NCBI GenBank assembly: GCA_022766605.1
Contig: JALEOH010000014.1
Span: 1-45,682, forward strand
Direction of reading: 5' to 3'
From: Ezakiella sp.
GTDB lineage: Bacteria > Bacillota > Clostridia > Tissierellales > Peptoniphilaceae
Length of the DNA: 45,682 bases
The position numbers and the translations under genes are program-made. The notes under the pieces were generated by a model. The model did not search any database and was not told where the DNA came from. It saw nothing but the letters and a program-made list of their open reading frames with translations. Shown here one piece after another: positions 42,780 through 45,682 of this stretch; the stretch's first letter is position 1, and each line of letters opens with the position of its first letter.

Positions 42780-43387
42780 ACTATTGTCTCGACATTGTCT
42801 TTATTGTCCAAACTAAAGTCAATGTCATAATCTATGAGCGGAAGCTTGAAAACAACTGATTTTATCCAAGTGCTTTTTTCTGTTTTTTCATCATAGATTT
42901 GAATTTCTTCTATCAATTCATGAAGTAATCTCTTTTTGTCGATATCTGAAAGGACTATATAAAGGCTATTAAAATTAACAAGAATTTTATAAATATTATC
43001 AGATGTTATTTTTTCTTCCAGGATTGCTTCTTTCCTTTTTCTGCTATCATTTAACTGCATTTCTGCATATTCTAACTGGTCATATATTGCATCAAGTCTG
43101 AGATTTAAATCAGTATATTTTCTATCATAATGCTTATCTTCAAAATTTAAAGAGTCTATTTGATTAATTAGTGATGCTTTTGTACCTGTTAATTGCCTAA
43201 TCTTCGCTAAGTGCTTATTAATAACTTCGTCAATTTCTTTAGTGTCTATTTGAATATTGATTTTTTGTTCAATTTTTTTGGCAAAAGTAGGATTACTAAC
43301 TATTTGAGTAATTATTGTTTCAACTTCTTTTTCAATTAATTCAGCTCTAATTTGTTTATTAAAAGTACATTTATGTCCATTCATCAT
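42761..43387 (-). pseudogene. C-terminal remnant of a large serine recombinase
   Basis: The frame reads GHKCTFNKQIRAELIEKEVETIITQIVSNPTFAKKI, then a long coiled coil (KLTDLN-like segment: HYDRKYTDLNLRLDAIYDQLEYAE) and RLLHELIEEIQIYDEKTE. This is the zinc-ribbon end and coiled-coil tail found in the C-terminal region of large serine integrases of mobile elements. The catalytic serine domain and the first part of the recombinase domain, about 300 residues, are absent. The upstream end joins directly to a truncated CD-NTase gene, and the last five residues appear to come from the DUF4391 target. It cannot be active. Confidence 0.8.
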
Positions 43388-43817
43388 TTTCCTTGTATCT
43401 TTTGAATATTGCAAAATCAACATGATAGCCTGTAGAATATTTTATTCTAACGCATCCAGTTTTGACTTCAGGTTCTTCCGAAAATTGAGCTGTTTCTTTT
43501 TTTAATGCATTTGCCACCATATTTCTTGTTGACTCTGGACCCTTATCATTTAAATCATCCTCATCAAATACAATAGCTACATCAATATCATAATTATTTT
43601 CATCATTTTGAACCACCGTATGCATGGACATGCTACCTTGTATTAAATCTTCTTTAATATTATATGAGGTATTGTTTTCTTGATTATATTTTTCTAAACC
43701 ATCCTTTAATCTTTTAATATTTTTTCTTCTGCTCTCCCATAGCTTATCTTTATCTTTCTTTGGAAGAACAACTTTTTCATTATAGAACTTATTTATTTCT
43801 GCTGAGCAGTCAATCAT
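43371..43817 (-). pseudogene. Truncated CD-NTase (CBASS cyclic-nucleotide synthase)
   Basis: The 148 codons encode the N-terminal part of a DncV-like nucleotidyltransferase: QGSMSMHTVVQNDENNYDIDVAIVFDEDDL holds the GS and the D-x-D metal ligands, and VRIKYSTGYHVDFAIFKRYKE holds the third acidic residue. Such enzymes make cyclic di- or trinucleotides that activate CBASS effectors. The gene breaks off after RYKENDEWT, where the recombinase remnant begins; the helical C-terminal half (about 150 residues) is missing. The active site alone is present, so the protein is probably non-functional. AAGGGAG precedes the ATG, and no effector gene is beside it. Confidence 0.8.
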
Positions 43818-43863
43818 ACAAACTCCCTTCCAAATCTCTCACAATATTACGCATTAGCTTTTT

Positions 43864-45682
43864 CTATTTATTTATTACCTTCATTATTTCTTCAAAGACT
43901 GAATCAGATAACCACTTTTTGAACTGTTGATTAGAAGTAAATTGCAAGAATAACTCCATGTTATCCTTCATAATAGCTCTCATTACATCTGCTAACACAT
44001 TCTCATATTCAATCTTTATATTTCCCTTATCGGAGTTTTTAATTGCATTTATAATTCTTTCATCTTTAGCTACCATATCAGGAAGTTCTTTTATTTGCCT
44101 TGCTACATTATCCTTATCATTCCAATCAATATTGCCAAAAATATCATTGAAGTTGGCAATAATGATATCTAATGATTCCATTTCAGGTTCAAACGGTCTT
44201 GCAGTTCCAGCTTGATTCGAAGAAGTTTCTCCATCTTTATTTTCTAGAGCTATATTAAGTTCATTTTGTTTTTCAAGTCTATAAGATTCTAAGTCAATTG
44301 ACTCTAATATTTCATTTATTCCTTCATCATCCCTTGGTGTTGGCAAGCGATGGACAAGCAATTCAAAAAATATCGATTTTTTAGTCCATTCAATTTGACC
44401 AATAGGTAAAATTGCTGATAGAAAGTTATAAGTTCGTATGAAGGACTTAACCCCAGATTTAAACTCAACTTGATCTTCCTCGTCTAACTCTTTATATCTT
44501 TCAACACAAGTATCCATAATAGGATCAATAAATTCTCTTGATTTATTTTCAAAGAACATATCTATAACTCTATCAACCTCATCTTCTTCGTAAACATTTA
44601 AATAATCAAGCTTTCCTAGTATTTCATACAATTTATTTGGATCTGTTCCTTCAATAAGCTTAGTCTCCTTATAGAATGGTTGAAAAGCATCTTTTATATC
44701 ATCTGCATCATTTGCAAAATCAAGTACGCAAGTATCTATTTTGTTTTCGCAGCATCTATTGAGCCTAGAGAGAGTCTGAACAGCCTTTACATCGTTTAAA
44801 ATTTTATCTACATACATTGTATGAAGAAGCGGCTCATCATAACCTGTTTGATATTTATCTGCAACAATTAAAAACTTGTATTCATCTTTTTTAAAAACTT
44901 CTGGAGTTTCCTTATCTGAAAATCCATTTAATAAGCTCTCGGTTACTTTTTTCCCTTTATACTCTTTTTCACCAGAAAAAGCTATAAGTGCTTTAAATGG
45001 ACTTTTATAAGCATTCAAGATATAATTTATGTCAAAATAATACTCAATTGCCCTAAGTATAGATGAAGTTACAACCATAGCCTTGGCTTTACCATTTATC
45101 TTTTTAGAAGAATTATTAATAAAATGATTAACTATTTCTTCGGATTTTTGCCTAATTGGAAACTCCTGTCCTTCAACAAAATTTCTAATCTTCCTACTAG
45201 CCTTTTTAGACTCAAAAAGGGGATTATCTTCTACGGTTTTATATACTTTATAGTAATTTCCATAAGTTGTATAATTTTTTAATACATCAAGAATAAACCC
45301 TTCTTCTATTGCCTGTTTCATAGAGTAAAGGTCAAAAACAGAACCAAACATCTCAATAGTCTTTGCTTTAGGTGTAGCAGTAAAGGCGAAATAAGATGCA
45401 TTTTCCGGCATTTTTCTAGCTTCAATAATTGCATTAATGTAGTCTTCACTATCCATGTCATCTGTAACTTTATAATTACCTGAAATTGCAGTAGAAAGAG
45501 ATGCCGCCGCCTTGCCAGATTGAGAAGAGTGGGCTTCATCAATAATAATAGCAAAATTTTTCCCTTTCATTTTACTTCCAATCGTCTCAATAATATAAGG
45601 AAACTTTTGTACAGTAGTAGTGATTATTTTCTTTCCATCTACTAGGAGTTTTTCTAATTCTTTTGATGAATCGGAATGAGCA
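43864..45682 (-). CDS. hsdR: Type I restriction enzyme R subunit (partial)
   Basis: HsdR is the translocase/endonuclease subunit of type I restriction systems. The visible 605 codons begin at the window edge with AHSDSSKELEKLL and continue through IITTTVQKFPYI (motif Ia), NFAIIIDEAHSSQSGK (DEAH box, motif II), YFAFTATPKAKTIEMFG (motif III), KFLIVADKYQTGYDEPLLHTMYVDK and VQTLSRLNRCCENK (motifs V/VI), then the C-terminal helical region. The N-terminal nuclease domain and motif I lie right of the window. An ATG at 45570 is internal, not the start. hsdM and hsdS are not visible here. The intact frame suggests it could be functional. Confidence 0.93.
   Translation of the reverse strand, partial: AHSDSSKELEKLLVDGKKIITTTVQKFPYIIETIGSKMKGKNFAIIIDEAHSSQSGKAAASLSTAISGNYKVTDDMDSEDYINAIIEARKMPENASYFAFTATPKAKTIEMFGSVFDLYSMKQAIEEGFILDVLKNYTTYGNYYKVYKTVEDNPLFESKKASRKIRNFVEGQEFPIRQKSEEIVNHFINNSSKKINGKAKAMVVTSSILRAIEYYFDINYILNAYKSPFKALIAFSGEKEYKGKKVTESLLNGFSDKETPEVFKKDEYKFLIVADKYQTGYDEPLLHTMYVDKILNDVKAVQTLSRLNRCCENKIDTCVLDFANDADDIKDAFQPFYKETKLIEGTDPNKLYEILGKLDYLNVYEEDEVDRVIDMFFENKSREFIDPIMDTCVERYKELDEEDQVEFKSGVKSFIRTYNFLSAILPIGQIEWTKKSIFFELLVHRLPTPRDDEGINEILESIDLESYRLEKQNELNIALENKDGETSSNQAGTARPFEPEMESLDIIIANFNDIFGNIDWNDKDNVARQIKELPDMVAKDERIINAIKNSDKGNIKIEYENVLADVMRAIMKDNMELFLQFTSNQQFKKWLSDSVFEEIMKVINK

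Overview
The window is low-GC DNA of a Bacillota (Firmicutes) bacterium, most likely an anaerobic clostridium or a member of the Tissierellia. The evidence is a walRKHIJ-rlmH operon, a C+ type (two CXXC) bL33, a split glycine decarboxylase (gcvPA/gcvPB), a PRPP (ykkC-family) riboswitch, a T-box leader, and consensus TTGACA-17-TATAAT promoters. This is inferred from gene families and not from a database match.

Layout. 1-413: intergenic DNA with a 119-bp tandem repeat built from palindromic 32-34 bp elements, then a + strand terminator. 414-9426 (all -): an orphan protein, then a long, tightly packed unit read from the right: promoter, tRNA-Arg(CCT), tRNA-Arg(CCG), walR, walK, walH, walI, walJ, rlmH, a C39-like peptidase, a THEP1-like NTPase, a J-domain coiled-coil protein and a HIRAN protein. 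9435-14074: a PsiE-like membrane protein (-), and on + a YbhN-type flippase-like protein, a GNAT acetyltransferase and the lemA/DUF2207 pair. 14092-18183 (-): two secreted or lipid-anchored proteins, pcp and a DUF1846 protein. 18186-20449 (-): rpmG-secE-nusG-rplK-rplA. 20494-27393 (-): a purine operon purE-F-M-N-H, an NCS2 purine permease and a small membrane protein, headed by the PRPP riboswitch. 27397-33769 (-): a stalk-domain protein, a YitT protein and gcvT-H-PA-PB. 33898-37645: a truncated AlbA_2-domain gene (-), then a + module of response regulator, histidine kinase, a 47-residue CXXC membrane protein, a polyferredoxin and a TlpA-like lipoprotein. 37756-42590 (+): an Ile T-box and livKHMGF. 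42504-45682 (-): a decayed defence/mobile region with remnants of DUF4391, a large serine recombinase and a CD-NTase (CBASS synthase), then a partial type I restriction hsdR running off the right edge.

How the parts fit. The wal operon couples envelope homeostasis to two rare-codon Arg tRNAs at its 5' end. The glycine cleavage system yields NH3 and 5,10-methylene-THF beside a purine operon whose PurN and PurH consume one-carbon units. The PurF encoded there lacks the catalytic N-terminal cysteine of its glutaminase domain, which suggests direct use of ammonia.

The most notable observations are: (1) PurF with Cys replaced by Ser and a degraded glutaminase pocket; (2) the tRNA-Arg/wal co-transcript with only a 23-nt gap; (3) the two-component/CXXC/polyferredoxin/TlpA module as a candidate extracytoplasmic electron relay; (4) the nested gene truncations at the right edge; (5) the C39/THEP1/J-domain/HIRAN tail fused to the wal operon; (6) the palindromic tandem repeats at the left edge.
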